Position numbers and translations under genes: made by a program | In this document: positions 11,646-25,048 of the stretch, piece by piece | Layout of the letters: each line of letters begins with the position of its first letter | Numbering within the stretch: the stretch's first letter is position 1 | From: Rallus limicola | Lineage: Eukaryota > Chordata > Aves > Gruiformes > Rallidae | Reading direction: 5' to 3' | Assembly (NCBI GenBank): GCA_022605955.1 | Contig: JAKCOZ010000009.1 | Span: forward strand, 1,178,001-1,242,000 | DNA length: 64,000 nucleotides | The notes under the pieces: generated by a model | What the model was told of the DNA's origin: nothing | The model's input: the letters and a program-made list of their open reading frames with translations, nothing else | The model's database searches: none

Positions 11646-13887
11646 AGAAGAGATGTGCTCTCAGAAAACCCTTGCTCTTCCACATGACAGAAAAGAAAGA
11701 ACTGAAAAGGCATTTTCTTGGCTTGTTCTTCAGACAGGGTGTGTAGCACAGTGGTGTTCCCTTCAACTGACAGCTCCTTTTAAACTATCAGCAAGCACAG
11801 AATGTAACAAGATGCTCCAACAACTTATGAAAACTTCAGTTTTACATTTAATAATGCTCTCTCTCAGGCAAGATGACTGATGTCTGTGTTCAAAAAACCC
11901 ACTTACAACAAGAAAGTTTCATTAAACGACTCCCAATTCTCCAAGCCAGGAAACAGAGAAAGCAAACTGGCCTCAGGCAACCAGCACTCCCAAAATTTAC
12001 CTTTGCATTTACCAGAGGGTAATCAGTCCTGTGTTTTTAAGAATATAAAAATATGACATTGGGATTAAACAAAACAGTCCTGACAGCATAAACTAAATAA
12101 TGCTTATTTGCCCAGTGTAATCAGCATTGTGATAAATGAACTATTTACACTAATAATCTCAGACTGTTCTGAGTAAGATTAATTTGTTTGCAGAGGCATT
12201 CCTAAATGACCCCAAGATACTGTACTATATATCTGCTACACTTCTGAGATTTATGAATTGAGGAAGCTAAGAAGAACATTGCAAATGCTTTTAGACTCAT
12301 TGGAACAGAAAAAGAGAACAAAAGGTAAACCTCATGATTTAATAGCAAATTTGTTCCCTACAGCCCAGTGCTAACTCTGGGAACTTTACTCAGGTCTGTG
12401 AATTGCAGAAGCATGTCCTGAGTCTTACTGCAATTTTCCATTTAGCAACCTACCCTGAAATGTTATCATTAGCAGTTCAAAAAAAGCCTAGGTAGCAGAA
12501 ACATGCTAACTCATGCGTTTATCAGCAGATGCAATAAAGGGAAATGTATTGCCCAGAGGAGGCAGCTTTTGTACACTGACTTCTGAATGCTTTGCTAATG
12601 GCTTTATTTATTTGCTTTATGAGACGGAGATGACCTCTGCAACTATTAGCTGACCATTTGACAGCACCTTTTTGTCTTTTGTTCTTACTTCAAGACTCGA
12701 AGCGTTTGCTCCTGACCAGTTGGCTAACTTTTGTTCTAACTGACTTCTGCTTTCAGTCACTTCCAAGAGGAAGAATTCAGGGCAGAATGGGTTTACCGAT
12801 TTATATTTATAACAATACATAAGGAACAAGCTGTTAGAGAAACGATGCTATTGATTTTCTTTTGTGGAGGACTCTCAGTGGGTTTCATTGTCCTCCTTGC
12901 CCCCCTTGCTCCTCTTGCTGAGAAGCTATTTCTGCAGCAGGGATCATACAACTTCTGTGAACGATGTCAGCGTGTGTTTAGCTCACTGCTCCACATGGAG
13001 AATTAAACTGTTCACCGAATCCTGAAAAGCTATGCAATCTTTAATTCCACTCCTATTGTAATAAATTAATGTAATTTTAAGATATGAGTGGTATTTATAA
13101 AAATTTCTGACAGGAATTAGTGGTTTTCCCAGCATTTTATAAGTTGATGCACAATTATGGCTATAAAATTCTCCATGCTGATTAATAAAATTTGACAATA
13201 CATGTTAAAAGAGTGAGTTTCACTACCCACAAGAGATGTCCCCCAGACAGATAGATGTCCCCCGCTAGTTCTTCTTCTGTCTTTCACTGTCAACAAGATT
13301 CTAAGTGCAGACCAACAAAGATACCCAGCGTCCTCACCACCTGCTTTCTGATGCACATCAGGAGAGGAGATACTTACTGGAGCACAGGGGCAGAGTTACA
13401 TGGCTCATACGATCTGAAATCTGAATTTCACCACAGTTCATGTACTGGTTTGTTCAGCCTGCACTAGTTCTCCTGCACCAACAGCTGGGCATTTAAACAC
13501 TGCAGATATTTTGTTAAAATAGTGAATGTTCCAGTTGTCTAGACCTTTTGTACTGCTTGACTTTTAAAACAAGTGTCAAGCTTCTAGTGCCTACAGACCT
13601 TTTTCTGCAAATACCTGATTTTTGAATAATTTTTTTCTTTGAAAGACAGAACTAGGAGACTGTTCCCTTGACACTGAAATGTATCTTTTCTGGTTTTATG
13701 GTGACACATTTGAATTTGGGCATACCCAATGTGCTGAACTCCTGCTACAAATGCCTTCTTTCCACTCACTGTGAAAGTTACAGAAGCCTAACCTTTCACA
13801 TTTACTTGGTTTATTTTTGCTTCTATTGAGGTAGTTCTCATTTCATCACTGTGACATTAATAACTTCTTTAGGAAGTTATTGCTTAG
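11646..13887. other. Unique AT-rich non-coding stretch
   Basis: About 2.2 kb with no gene and no recognised repeat. A short inverted repeat (AATAACTTC / GAAGTTATT, 5-nt loop) lies at 13859-13881. Confidence 0.5.
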
Positions 13888-13957
13888 CTTCAGGAGTTGG
13901 ACTTGATGATTCTTCTGGGTCCCTTGCAACTTAGTATATTCTATGATTCTATGATTC
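13888..13957 (+). mobile_element. CR1 3'-tail fragment
   Basis: gagttggacttgatgattct, then gggtcccttgcaac and the terminal attctatgattctatgatt direct repeats typical of CR1 3' ends. About 70 bp, diverged. Confidence 0.8.
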
Positions 13958-14006
13958 AAATTGCAATATTTACACTGTTTATTGTATTATTTTAATGTGC
14001 AAATTT

Positions 14007-14085
14007 CACAGAATCATCACAAGGTTGGAAAAGACCTTCAGGATCATCAAGTCAAACCATTGCCATCCTAAGCTACACCAAATTT
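14007..14085 (-). mobile_element. CR1 3'-tail fragment, opposite strand
   Basis: Reverse-complement CR1 tail (cagaatcatcacaaggttgg, then an agaccttcaggatcatcaag block). It faces the plus-strand tail 50 bp to the left, giving a tail-to-tail pair. Confidence 0.85.
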
Positions 14086-17000
14086 AATACAAGAGCAGCT
14101 TGTATTTATATGCTTTATGCACATGCATATATGTATGCAAGTCTACCTCATTCTAATACATATAATACTATGTGTATTATATAAATATTCTTTGTGTGCA
14201 AATACACATGTTGCTTTGAAAGAGGGATTGTTTGCTTGTTTGTTTGTGGGCTTCTTTTGAGCCAACTCTCCTACCAAATTTTGGAAAGCCTAAGAATTCA
14301 AGTAGGTAAAAAGGGATCAAAACCACAAAAATTTCCCTAATTAGTGGGCATGCTGGAGCTCATTCAATCCCAGTACATCTTGGAAATTCAGCTAATTAAA
14401 AAGTCAGAAGGTAATATAAAGGAGAGATTGATTCAGTCCTTTTCCACCCCTTGCGGTCCATTTCCTACAAGTGAGCACAGTGTGAGCCATCAGGGCTGCA
14501 TTTCCATCTCACGCCGCATTTCAGCAGCTCACTGGAGAGGATCTACTTCAGGGAACATGGAAGGAGCAAGCAGATGACCACAGCTCTGGGCTGCTTACTC
14601 CTCTTCCCCAAATACTTCTCCTTTCTAATGGAGTGAGTTCCTTTGAAGCTTACACAGAGTATCTGACTGGAAAGGCTCGGTGACAAAACACTAGTTGTGA
14701 CTCTTCTAGCAGCATTAAAATATACTGTTTGAAATTTTTCCTTGTGCATCAGTTGTGCTGTATTATTAGGTTATTTATCCTTTGCAGGGCCTTGAATTCA
14801 TTTGCTCTAGGTGGCCATTATCAGGAAGAAATAATAGTTATTATTTTTTAATCTAATTCAATATGGTCTAGTTTACTTCCAGATATATCTTATTTACTAA
14901 AAAAAGAAAACTCTAATATTCCACAGTTTCTCTGGTGTTGGTTTGACATAATTTGATTAATTCCCTCCTCATCATCATCTTGCTTTCTAATGTAATAAAT
15001 CAGCCTAATAAAATTATTGACATTTTCTTAATAACAGACACAAAAAAGGACAGTTTTTCTTTGCTGTCAGTAGTTTGCAGAATTCTAAGATTTCTTTTTT
15101 TTTTTAAAACATGAACAAGCAAAAAATACAGAATACAAAAGCAAGAGCTTCTTCCCAGAGCTAAATAGATAGGGCTTATATTAATCATTCATATAATTTA
15201 ATCTTCTTCCTGCCTTCATTGATACCTAAATGAAGAAATTTTGAATCAAATTTATTGTAAATAACCAGAGTAAGGGGAGAAGAAGAGGATACTTTTGAAA
15301 AAACAGTGATTCAGGAAGGAAACTTCTTGTTTTTTACCCAGCATTTATCTTGTCCAAAACTCCTCTAAATTTTCTGGCCTGGAGGAGGTATTTAATTTTG
15401 TTTGCTATTCAGCATTAGTCTGTAGCAGCCCATAATGATCCTACTGTGTAGAAAGAGTGGAATGCCAGCATCTCTTCCACTGAGTCAGAGGTCATATTTC
15501 CCTTGTAAACCCTGCCTCTTCTGATGTGCCCTTGGCTCTTGCAATATTCCCTGTGTACTTTGTTCTGAGAATAACATCTTCCATCATTTAATAAACTGAA
15601 ACTGCTCTAGTGATTAATCTGGTTAATTTCAATTTAGAAGACATGCTTAGGTACAGCTTTTGATTTTACTGAGTGTGAATATGACTTTTCTAAGGAGCAA
15701 GTACAACTAATTAAGCATCTTTTGCTGCCAGTATTACATAATGAAACTAAACCACAGAATTGTATAACAACTGTTAATCCACTGATTCTGCTAATGTCGT
15801 GATTTGCTTCCCCAAAAAATGAGAGAAGTGCTACAGGATGGAAACCTCCCCTGGAATATTTTGCTATTTATAGATTCATTTAGAAGACTACAAAATAAGA
15901 TTGGAACAGGTTGTACAAACAGCAAGGAAAATAACTTAGAGTTCCGTGCAAGTGCAGTGACACTTGGCCCAAATCTCACACAAAATAAAAATGAGAGGAT
16001 TTTCAATGAATTATACAATGTCCTCAAAGTCAAAAAATAGACTGATGCAACCTTCCTGATGGACGAGTTCAGAGACTGCTGTGAATTGGGAAACTTTTTC
16101 ACAGAATAAGAAGAAATTTTGAGTATAAAAAACAATTAACATAGGAATAAAATATTACAAGCACTATTATTTAACTTTTGGGGGGAGTAAATTGCTGTCT
16201 ATTACTTCCAGAAATAGGATGTGCAAAGATCAGTTCTTCATTGTAAAGGTCATTAGACAGCTGCTTACAAATTCACCTAATCAAATCAAACAGTATTTAA
16301 GTCTTGCATCTGATGAAGCATCATTTGCCTACAAACTTCTACGTTACTTGTTAGGTCAATTTAATTACAAGAATATACTTGATTATGTCCTTCCTCCAGA
16401 TGTAGGACTTTACAGTTCCAAACACAGAATTAAGGAATCTGTCAAACTTGCCAATCTATTAGAATTTAAACCTTTTTTCCTCCCATTAAACAGATGGAAG
16501 ATGAGTCCTAGACAAGACTGAGCTACACTAAATGCTACAGAAAGGGATAAATCCAGGTAAGTATAGTTGATCCAATACATAATTGCAGGACTATAGCATT
16601 TTTTTCTGTTCTGCTTTGTGGCAAAAGGGCATCAGAAAGGTGAATTTACTCCCTTTGCTTATCATGTTACCATGTAAATTTACATCTCAGTCTAGCACTG
16701 GAAAGGGAAAGGCAGGTCAATGGTCTCTTGAGCCCTTATACTCACGGGATACATCCTCTGTTGTGACGCTGATGAACCTTGGTGATGAATCAGAGATCAA
16801 TGAAAGAATTAATAGAGATATTAGGAGTCTCCCTCATTTCTTCTTCTTGGAGATGGAACAGAGAATGTGAGCAGACATTCTTTGACGTTTTGTCAAGTCA
16901 CTTCAGAGATTTATCCATCTGGATTTTTTAACAGTGAACACTCTAAATTCTGTAAAATAATAATTCCATGAAGAACTTCAAAGGCTTATTCATATTAGGT

Positions 17001-18594
17001 AACAGCATATTCACTTTACTTCAATGGTACTGTTCATGGACCTAAGTGCTTTACACAGATGTTTTAAACAAAGTACCCAGTAGAAAACATCAGAGAGTGA
17101 GGAGGTATGATCATAAGAAACTTAGCAGTGGAAGCTAAACTGAATTCCCTGTGGTGAGCATTTCCTCCATCACATTCTACACTAATATATATATATATAT
17201 TCTTACAACTCTCTTTTGGAAAAACCCAACAAAATAGCCCTAGGTAACTCTATGGCAAAGCCATAATTCTGTAAAAGCCAGCATTACTCATGTTTGAACC
17301 ACTGAAGTGCCATTCTGTGTGCACCACAAAGGGTACTTCTCTAAGAGATGTGAGCCTGCTGCACCAAAGCAAATGTGCACACCAGTGGCAGTACTGGTTA
17401 TGAAATGATTCCAGGGAAATGAGACAGTTCTATGAAAACAAAATTAATCTTCAAAGTAAAAAGAAGTAACAAGTGATAGCAAACTCTCTTGAGTCCTGAT
17501 GCTTAAAGTGGCAAATGCACCTAATCTAAATCAGGGAAAGAGTGACCTAGACATGAAATGATGTCCCAGTCATAAAATGAGACTCAGGTGACCTAAGTGA
17601 TGCTCCTAATTTCAGGTAAGAGCAGAATGCCACACTGCAGATGTTGATATTCCTCGTATTCTGTATGAAGCAGATTCTATTTCTGTCTACTTGCTGTTTA
17701 AACTACACATGCATAATGGGGTTCTCAGCAAAAAGCACAGGGCCTTTGGCAAGAAAAGGCTGCAGGACAGTTGAAGAGCAGCATTATGAGAACCAGCTGA
17801 GAAAGCATTCTTTGCTATCGAGCGTGCCCCTTCTGTACCTTGTGTAAGGATGCTTCTACACTCTGGCTGCTAGTTAGACTAGCAGACCCTGGCTTGTTTC
17901 TCTTAGGTGCCAAAACCCACTTTAAATCATGTCTTAGTAGTTTTACTGGCAAGTTACTTATCAAGGAAGGAATCGGAAATTAATTGTGAGCTAAAGGAAA
18001 AGCAAGACCCGGTTTCCAAAAAGAAGGACGTTTCATATTATTAAGTGAAGTTTATCAAACCCCAAATATTAGTAAAATAATCAACTTCTGTGGATAAAAT
18101 CAGAAAGCTACTTCAGCACATCTCAGTACACAATAAATCAAGGAAGCATCGGTATGTTACGGCCCTTTGAAGAGCTCAGACAGGTGATAATTTTAAGCAC
18201 ATCAATGAAAAACAGTGGGAAGCAGCTGTCTCATTTTCAGGCCTTTCAAATGCCAGCCAGCCTTGTTACTTCAGTCAGAAATGTTTCTCTTCTAATGGTC
18301 TTTATGTTTCAGAAGTGTGATGTGTTGCCTCTGAACATATACATCCAAGAAAATTAGGTATCTTTGTGATGGGAGCATTTAAAAGAATGACAGGCCAATT
18401 TTAAGCTGTAAGGCCAAACTTTACTGGATACATCCATTCACAGCACACTTCATGGTAACAGTTAATTGTTACGGGTTATTAACATCATCACTACAAGTGC
18501 AAAGCTCCTAGCTTACAGCACATATTCTACACTGTCTCTGAGTACACAGTAACACAGAGCCAGCAATGTTGAGCTAGTGATGATTTTACAAAAA
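14086..18594. other. Unique AT-rich non-coding stretch
   Basis: About 4.5 kb without a supported gene. It contains a small hairpin (ATATAATAC / GTATTATAT) at 14160-14182, an (AT)8 tract at 17185-17200, and a 63-nt segment at 16494-16556 bounded by good splice-site matches but closed in all frames. The 109-codon frame at 16192-16521 matches no family I know. Confidence 0.5.
17185..17200. repeat. (AT)8 microsatellite
   Basis: Uninterrupted alternating AT for 16 bp. Confidence 0.85.
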
Positions 18595-19033
18595 AAGAAA
18601 AGAGTCTAAGTAAAAAAAAAAAGAAAAACAACATAAAGAAAACAAACCCAAAGGCAAAAAAAAAAAGAAAGGAATATAAAAAAACCCCAATTGTTCACCA
18701 GCAATTGTCTGATGCCCAGCCCATGCTGACCAGTGACAACCCCTGACAACTTCCACTGCCCCTGTTTTATGCTGAGCATGATGGCCTATGACATGGTATA
18801 TCCCTTTGGTCAGCTGTCCTGGCTTTGTCCCCTCCAACCCCTTGTGCACCCCTGCCCCTGGCTGGTGGGCTGGGGAGAGGAGCAGAACAGCCCTTGGCTC
18901 TGTGTGAGCACTGCTGGGCAGGAATGAAAACAAACCCTGTGGTATTAGGACTGTATTCAGCACTGACCCCAAACACAGCCCCATACCAGCTACCAGGGAG
19001 AAAATGAACTCTGTTGCCTCCAAAACCAATACA
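18595..19033 (-). mobile_element. Avian endogenous retrovirus LTR fragment (solo-LTR-like)
   Basis: On the minus strand it starts near 19033 with TG and continues through a U3 with the avian ERV landmarks ggtatggggctgtgtttgg, a ggggtgcacaagggg block and a catcatgctcag motif. A TATA-like ATAAAA follows at 18765-18770. An R/U5-like portion continues to a T-rich end (A-rich on the plus strand, 18600-18680). No gag, pol or env sequence is seen on either side, so it is a solo LTR or a fragment. The 3' end is not clear and no target-site duplication is obvious. A 176-codon minus-strand frame crosses it and is a chance frame in non-coding LTR. The family name (ERVL or ERVK type) cannot be settled by eye. 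Confidence 0.75.
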
Positions 19034-20286
19034 TGACCATAGCCCTTGACATTTTTTAGTGATGGGGTCAATATGGTGAAGCTGGACATATGTCTGACAA
19101 AAGAAGTAGAAACCACAGTGGGCTCATCTTCCTTCTCCAGTATTCCTTGCTTGTGCTTGAAGTTCTTATGTCACTTCTTCCCCTCCTGAAAAGAAAGATC
19201 TCATATTCTCCTGATATTGATGACATTTTAAAATGCTTTTTATTTGCTGGTCATATTTTTAGATTTTGAGCAGGACTCAGTATATTTGTGATCCCATTTT
19301 GCTCACTTTTTACTCAATCTGGAAATGTTTTGTTGCCTAGAGGCCTTCTGCATGCAGCTCCATTGTGTATTTTGCCATTTGGTCCTCACATTTTTCACAG
19401 ACTGAAGTAAAATCCATATGCATACTGCCTGGCTACACCACCACAGTATTACCAATCCTACCAGTGTTGTACACTGTAGCTGCTGATTACACTAGTAATT
19501 ATATCCTGATGAATAAACTTTAAGATGCTGCACTGCTTTGGTGGTGAACAGAAGGCATTAGATGCTTGTGGTAGATGTCCAGCAGGTTCCAAGCTGCGTA
19601 AACAGCCTTGCTTCAGGGTGATCTGTGGTACCAATGTAGGCACATCTTCCATTTCCTTTTGAATACTATGTTATGCCTTTTGAATTCTCCTCACAGCTTC
19701 GTCTCCATATGATAATATTTCAGCAGGTAAAATTCTAATACGTCTTTCTGTGTGTTAGTCTAACTAATGAGCAAAGTTCACTCAAGAGAAAAATGTGGCA
19801 GAATTTCTGCAGTGCTGTTCTACAGATGTATCAGGAGAGAAAAGGTTCACCTTTTTTTTTAATTATTAGTATTTTTTATTTTTCTTTGAGGAAAATAACT
19901 TTAAGGCAAATATAGTTTATATTGTTTCTTATTTCCTGACCATCTGTTTTCTTTCCTCATGATACAGAACAGTTATCAGTGCTGTATTGATCTTGCAATT
20001 ACTATAAATTCTTTTGTTGTTATTGGGTAGATATACCTCCCGTGGAAGCAAAGGGCTACCACACTCATGAGGAACTGTAGGTCAAGCAAGGCAGTAGCTG
20101 GGTGTTTGCTTTCACAAAGTTAAGTCAGGGAGCAGGGAAGGGTGTAGCTGCTACCTAAGGGACAGGGAGTCAGGTGGGAGAACATGTCTGACACAGTGGG
20201 GTCCTTGCCACAGGTCAGGGACAGGATCGCTCTCCTGACAGTAAGCAGACAGACTCATCCATGAGATCACCAGACAGATCTTGGAT
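19034..20286. other. Unique non-coding stretch
   Basis: No gene or recognised repeat. No retroviral internal sequence adjoins the LTR. Confidence 0.5.
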
Positions 20287-20411
20287 ATGGCCCTGGACAA
20301 CCTTGTGTAGCTCCCGGCCTGGAGGTTGGTGTCCCTGCCTGTGGCAGGGGGTTGGAACTCTGTGATCCTTGGGATCCCTTCCAACCCATGCCGTTCTGTG
20401 ATTCTATGATC
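20287..20411 (+). mobile_element. CR1 3' tail, family B
   Basis: A 125-bp CR1 tail with the distinguishing spacer ggcctggaggttggtgtccc between the body and the ggggttggaactctgtgatc block. It ends in ttctgtgattctatgatc. The same spacer occurs at 25640-25845 and 62280-62900. Confidence 0.9.
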
Positions 20412-20654
20412 TAGGACAACAGGGTCTCTCCCAGGCCTGAGAGTGGAGACTTCTACAATATATCTTGGGCATGGAGCATTGGATGAGGTTTCCAGTACTT
20501 TAATAAGAACTGTAGTTTGTAGAAGCCAGGGCGAAACCTGTTTGTAATGCATTAGCACAAGCAAAAATGATAGCAGCTTAAGTGGCAGGCAGAACATTAC
20601 TCTGTTGCTTTAATTACGCCTGCTTCTCTGAAACTCAGTATAGATTAATAAATA

Positions 20655-20687
20655 ACAACTAAATATGGTTGAACTATATTTAGTTGT
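20655..20687. repeat. 12-bp inverted repeat with 9-nt loop
   Basis: ACAACTAAATAT is mirrored exactly by ATATTTAGTTGT, spaced by 9 nt. It is AT-rich and could form a hairpin or cruciform. No transposon context was recognised. Confidence 0.8.
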
Positions 20688-21695
20688 AGTTGAATGCTGA
20701 GCAGTTATTTTTCTACTCTGAGCATCTATTGGAATAGACTTGGATATTAATGAAACATTTGGAGACATCTTTTGTAGCAGATGATCTGTGTGCAGTGCGG
20801 CTTTGCTCTTGCTGCACAGTGCACCACGGGAGGAAACACAGCTCTTCCAAAACTTGAAGAATTATTGCAGAAGATCTCAGCACATGGAAGACTTCCCAAA
20901 GCAACGTTCTCATCTCATAGTCTCTCTACATCTCCTGCCTTATTTTTTAGGGAAGTTTACATGAGAAGTATTTTCACTACAAGTAAGTCTCTGTTCCTGC
21001 TGCTTGACTCCATCCCAGAGCCATGATGCTTTTTCTGTGATACCAAAATTGCCTTCAAAATAAACAATTATGATGGCTAAAGCAGGAGATTGTGAATACA
21101 AATAAAAATAAGCAGCAGACATCAAACTCTTAGGTAGCAGATATCACATTTTCATGCAAATGTACCAAGTGTTAAAGCAATCAAGGATGCTTGGAGGAGA
21201 AAAATAAACCAACCCAAACAAGTATCAATATAGCCACAGAAAGAGACACCTGGCAACATCCATGATACAATTTCTTTTGTTTATATCAAAATTACAGCGT
21301 CTATCCAAAGGTGAAAGCCTTTCTTGACTCTCTCCTGGATGGTAAGCATTGTTTTGGCACAACCTGTGACATACTCCCAAAATTTACATTACAGGCATGA
21401 AGGAAATACATGACACCTCATGTCAGTTACTGGATGTATTGTACTGTCATAGCTATGAAATGAGTTCTCAAGGCTTCCTACTCTACCATGTGATACTATT
21501 TTCTTGTTAAAATCAAATCCATAACCTACTTTAAATTTTACATGAATGGCCTAGAGATTAAGCATGACCTCCTGGAACCTACAGCTCTCTGTGACCCAGA
21601 AAACAAACAGAAACCACACACATACACAAATCAATTACACTAAAAATTTGCAGACAGCCTTTCCTCTTGCATAAGAATTCAGAGCGTGATAACAC

Positions 21696-21728
21696 TAATG
21701 TTTATTTCCGTAACATGAATAAACATTA
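21696..21728. repeat. 11-bp inverted repeat with 11-nt loop
   Basis: TAATGTTTATT is mirrored by AATAAACATTA. Function unknown. Confidence 0.8.
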
Positions 21729-23930
21729 ATTTTATCTGCTATCACTGAGGGTGAACAAACAAATCTATTAAACTGAAATTAAACCTCGTCCCTGTGCTTT
21801 GTAACAGAGATGACTGGGAGGTGAGACAGGGAAGAATATGTAATATATTCAAATACCAGACACTAAATATTAAAAGAACAAGAGACCCCTTCCCAGTTAT
21901 TATTTTCCAGATTTTTCTCTTATTTATCCTTTTTTTTTTCTTCTCATTTACCCTTTGTTGTCTCATTTACCTTCATTTAATAGATTCTACAGTGGAACAC
22001 AGATCCTCTGCTTTACATCTGTTCTATCTTCTGATTTCTTCCCCTTTTCACACCTAGGAATTTAATTCCCACCAGCAGTTCAGAAAGCACAATCTTACTA
22101 ACATAATTTCATCAAATGGAAAAATAAGCAGTGAAATTCATAGGGGCTAGAATACTTTGAGTCTATGTATAAATAAAAGGCCTATTTGAAGTCATAAAAA
22201 AATTCCCTGTGTAGCTTCTTAAAACCACAATTTGACTTTATGAGAAGACAAATTAAATTATGTGATTGCCATATCCCTCCATATTTAGCAGATCCTGAAG
22301 GATATCTAGCTGATGCAGATAGTTTGAAAATAAAATCTTTTACATTAGGTGAGTATTTCAGCCTGACAGGGAAGAAAGAGAAAAAACAGGTATTTCACAG
22401 CCATGAAAGCACACAGATTGTTGCAGACAGGAGAGTGTCTACAGGGTTAAACCCCTGAGAGCCCTTGTACCAGTTTTGTCTCAGAAACGTGAAGGTTATT
22501 GGTTTGTATTTTCACTGCATCAGTCTGCATTAACTAAATTCGTGAGGAAAGTAAGAAAAGTGTACCTTTATCCCCAGATGTACCTGCTCACATGATGTGA
22601 GGATGGTAGAAGGATGTTGATATCGCCAACAACATACATTTTGTATTGAGTTATCATATGTCTTATTAGCCTTTCTAATATTTCTTGATCCTTCTTTTCT
22701 CCACCCCAATTCCCAAATAAAAACCTCCCCCTAATTGCTTCTCTTTGTAGGGTGCTAAAGCCATCAATGCACCATGTGTTAAATTGTGAAGTCAAGTTCC
22801 TCCCTGCTGCTCAGCACCCTAGGAACCCATGCTGAATGTTAGCGCTCTGCTAAGCAGTAATTGCAGAAGGATGAAGATGCCAGGTTACAGACTGGAACCT
22901 GATTGTCTTCCACATGTAAGGCAGGAGTAACTAGAACTAGATACCTGAACAATAATAGCACTTCAAACACATTTTATCCTTTTTTCCTTAAAAAAATCAC
23001 AGTTAGAACTGCTGCAAGCTTTTGATCCAGTAGATAATATTTCCACTTCAACCATCAGACCTCTGTGAAGCGATATATAGCATAAATGGAATTTAGCTCA
23101 CTCCTGAATTAGTCACGGTATTATCATATCTAGCTTGAGATTAACTACACATTCTATTGACTGCTTCAATTTTTCATACAGTATCTTCAATTTAGGAGAA
23201 ACATTTGTGGCAAAGGAGATGTCAGGAGCTACATTTTTTGAGATAGTGATGAGAAATCTTCAACACTTTGACTCAGTTCTTTTCCAGAAGGTAACCATGG
23301 GTGGGGAAAGGCTGGCTCGATGAGAATGTCAGAGGCTGTGTTCTCCTGGAGGCCTGTCTGAATGCTGACAAAGCCCTTTTCCAATTTCCTTTAAAATGGA
23401 TTTGGGAAACGTTTATTAGTTCTTCCTGAAGTGCTTGTAATTACTTTTTCTTTGCTGTTTGGTGTATGCCTGCAGGCTGTTTTGCACACACTCTTGCCAT
23501 TCTGTGCAATGTGCTTTGACAGAAGATATTAAGTCTCCAATATATTAAAAGAAAAAAAGTCTAGATGCACTTTGTGATCCTAATCCATGCAAAGCTGCTT
23601 CAGCTAATTTTGAGAATTCCTTCAGATCAGTCACTACAAAAGCAGTAACTGATGCTCAGTGTTAATATGGCTTTATTTACTTTGCTTGTAATTATAATTT
23701 TGCTTATACCACACTACATAGTGCTTAAGGTCTAGGTTCTGGTAGCCTTAAGTCATGTGGAATAGCTCTTTTGGCAAAAAAGAAATCACTCTTACTTCAC
23801 TAGTGCTGGCTGGTTCTCATAAAGCATTTCTACAACGACTTTGTGTTTGATCAGAAGAGTACTTTTGAAGTAACTCTTCATCATCATGCCTACTTAACAA
23901 TTCAGTTCAGGTTTTCTAAGTCTGGGAGCA

Positions 23931-23945
23931 TTTTTTTTTTTTTTT
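23931..23945. repeat. T15 homopolymer
   Basis: Fifteen T followed directly by AGGAAAAAAA. It resembles a polypyrimidine tract, but no open exon follows. Confidence 0.85.
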
Positions 23946-25030
23946 AGGAAAAAAATCTAAACCAGTGAACAGTCAAGTCTCCAGGAGTGGCACTAGGGCG
24001 CTCCAGGCACAAATGGGCATTCAATCCACAGCATCATGTTAGAGCCAGTCTACACCAAAATCCTCAAAATTCTGAGTGCTTAACATTGATCTGCACTGCT
24101 TTTCCATACAGATCTGTTCCCAGCTTACAGTATTTTGTAAGATAGGCATAATCATACATCTGTATTTCCATGGTGTATCACACCAGCTAGAAATAGAACT
24201 GCATCCAAAGATTTATGGGGGGGAAACTCCACCTGGCACTCAGAGATTTTATCAGCATTTTTCCAGTATCTGTGTTAAAGTAATAGTTAGCAGCTACATT
24301 TCAGGAATGATGCCTGCGATTTTATTTACTTCACTGATGATTTCGGCAGGTTCCATTTCTCTCTACGCCTACAGAAAAATCTTTTGAGGAAGAAAGATTG
24401 TTTGTTAAAACTAATCAATTTCATTCCAAATATTAATCCATTTTACCATTCCAGGTCAGATTCTGATCTGCATTGGGACCATAAGAACAAACTCTGAAAA
24501 CAAGTAATCTATCATCAAGATTTTTTTGGAAAGAAGATATTGCAAGAAATATTCAAGTTCTAGTCCTGGGGTCTGTTAAATTTTCTCTCAGCAAATAAAA
24601 CTATTTTCCAGAGGATCATTTAACCAACATAGTATATTAGCTATTTATAGCTGTCATTCAAATATTTACCACGTATTATCTTTGTGAAATGGCACATGTA
24701 ATTACAGAGCAGATAAAGAAGCTATCTTTGTTTCAGGTATCTACAGAGATAGGTTATCTGAGTATAACCCACTCCAGCCTTCAGCTTGAAGTAAAATTAT
24801 TTGTTTAGGAAGTTAGTAATCCAGGGGATATTTATCCTCTTTGCCACTCTGAAACTTAAAATTAGCATAAATGGAAAAAGTAGTTTTCTGAAGTAAAAAA
24901 CGCTTGAAATTTACTATTTTATCATTCTGGATCAGTTTAAGCAGGACAACAAAATGTATAAAATACCAGTGTAAGGAGTGCAAAATATGCATAGTGAAAA
25001 AACACAGCTTCAATTCTTCTTGACCTCTTT

Positions 25031-25048
25031 AAAAAAAAAAAAAAAAAA
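25031..25048. repeat. A18 homopolymer
   Basis: Eighteen A followed by an A/C-rich tract to about 25075. No retrogene sequence is recognised upstream that would make this a retroposed tail. Confidence 0.85.

Noticed and set aside
16192..16521. 109-codon frame in unique sequence
   Set aside because: No family resemblance and no promoter or splice context beyond a possible small exon at its end.
18586..19116. 176-codon minus-strand reading frame, the longest in the window
   Set aside because: It coincides with LTR sequence, which is non-coding, and has no recognisable domain; the GC-rich U3 lacks stops by chance.
20151..20597. 148-codon minus-strand frame
   Set aside because: Its middle is antisense to the CR1 tail at 20287-20411, and the flanks show nothing recognisable.
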